5,594 nt of DNA from assembly GCA_024278415.1 (NCBI GenBank), contig JAJRTI010000173.1:1-5594 (forward strand). The letters run 5' to 3'. The stretch's first letter is position 1; every line of letters begins with the position of its first letter. Positions 5,535 to 5,594 of this stretch are shown one piece after another. This DNA comes from Planctomycetota bacterium (lineage in GTDB: Bacteria; Planctomycetota; Brocadiia; JAJRTI01). Made by a program: the position numbers and the translations under genes. The notes beneath the pieces were generated by a model. It ran no database searches, was not told the DNA's origin, and saw only the letters and a program-made list of their open reading frames with translations.

Positions 5535-5594
5535 CGTTTGTAGTAGGCCCGTGAGGGCCTTCCATTCTGGCCTTCGATTTGTCGCCTGAACGGA
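5535..5594 (+). repeat. Imperfect palindromic repeat element, copy 2 (cut by window end)
   Basis: Same orientation as copy 1, offset by 156 bases. 5535-5562 is identical to 5379-5406, and 5579-5594 is identical to 5429-5444. The variable core between these blocks is 16 bases here and 22 in copy 1, and differs in sequence. The hairpin AGGCCC-GTGA-GGGCCT is intact at 5545-5560. The right arm with the closing ACTACAA is expected just beyond the window. Conserved arms around a variable core are typical of a structured dispersed repeat. Confidence 0.75.

Noticed and set aside
5379..5594. CRISPR array
   Set aside because: Only two copies about 156 bases apart, with long internal differences and inverted ends; no regular short repeats and spacers.

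Overview
The window is dominated by one very large plus-strand gene (320-5347, 1675 codons). Non-coding flanks on both sides carry what look like dispersed palindromic repeats. The DNA is GC-rich, with sampled blocks of the gene at about 70-83% GC. A PVC-type bacterium is likely, most probably a planctomycete of Phycisphaerae type, with Verrucomicrobia, Lentisphaerae or a neighbouring candidate phylum as alternatives. Three things point that way: a pseudopilin domain of the H-X9-DG (DUF1559-like) style common in those phyla, a Gly/Met-rich linker, and a left-edge repeat whose minus strand reads LECGGLTPLF, a peptide I remember as a recurrent artefact of repeats in those genomes. The assignment is inference; no rRNA or marker gene is present.

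Layout. 1-64: candidate dispersed repeat with a GC hairpin. 65-306: no gene seen, only a weak promoter-like sequence at 261-273. 307-316: very strong Shine-Dalgarno. 320-5347: the giant membrane protein. 5381-5470 and 5537-5594: two same-orientation copies of an imperfect palindromic repeat, the second cut by the window end. No tRNA, rRNA, CRISPR array or transposase is visible.

The protein is a mosaic. It has a Sec signal peptide, then a roughly 980-residue beta-rich exported region containing four divergent tandem repeats of about 105-125 residues and a fifth related or terminal domain. A membrane helix (about residues 1009-1035) follows. Next comes a complete pseudopilin-like module embedded in the chain (about 1053-1207): hydrophobic helix with the conserved Glu, an NLKNIGLAIQMY segment and a degenerate H-X9-DG end. 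After this are a Pro/Ala linker, a charged helix, a single TPR, a Gly-rich linker and three C-terminal membrane helices with an Arg-rich tail. The pseudopilin module has lost both the prepilin cleavage site and the His and Gly of H-X9-DG, and its DNA is clearly less GC-rich than the rest of the gene. It therefore looks like a domain captured by an envelope protein and fixed in the membrane as a permanent helix. This is the most unusual thing in the window. The protein's function is unknown and no partner gene is visible.
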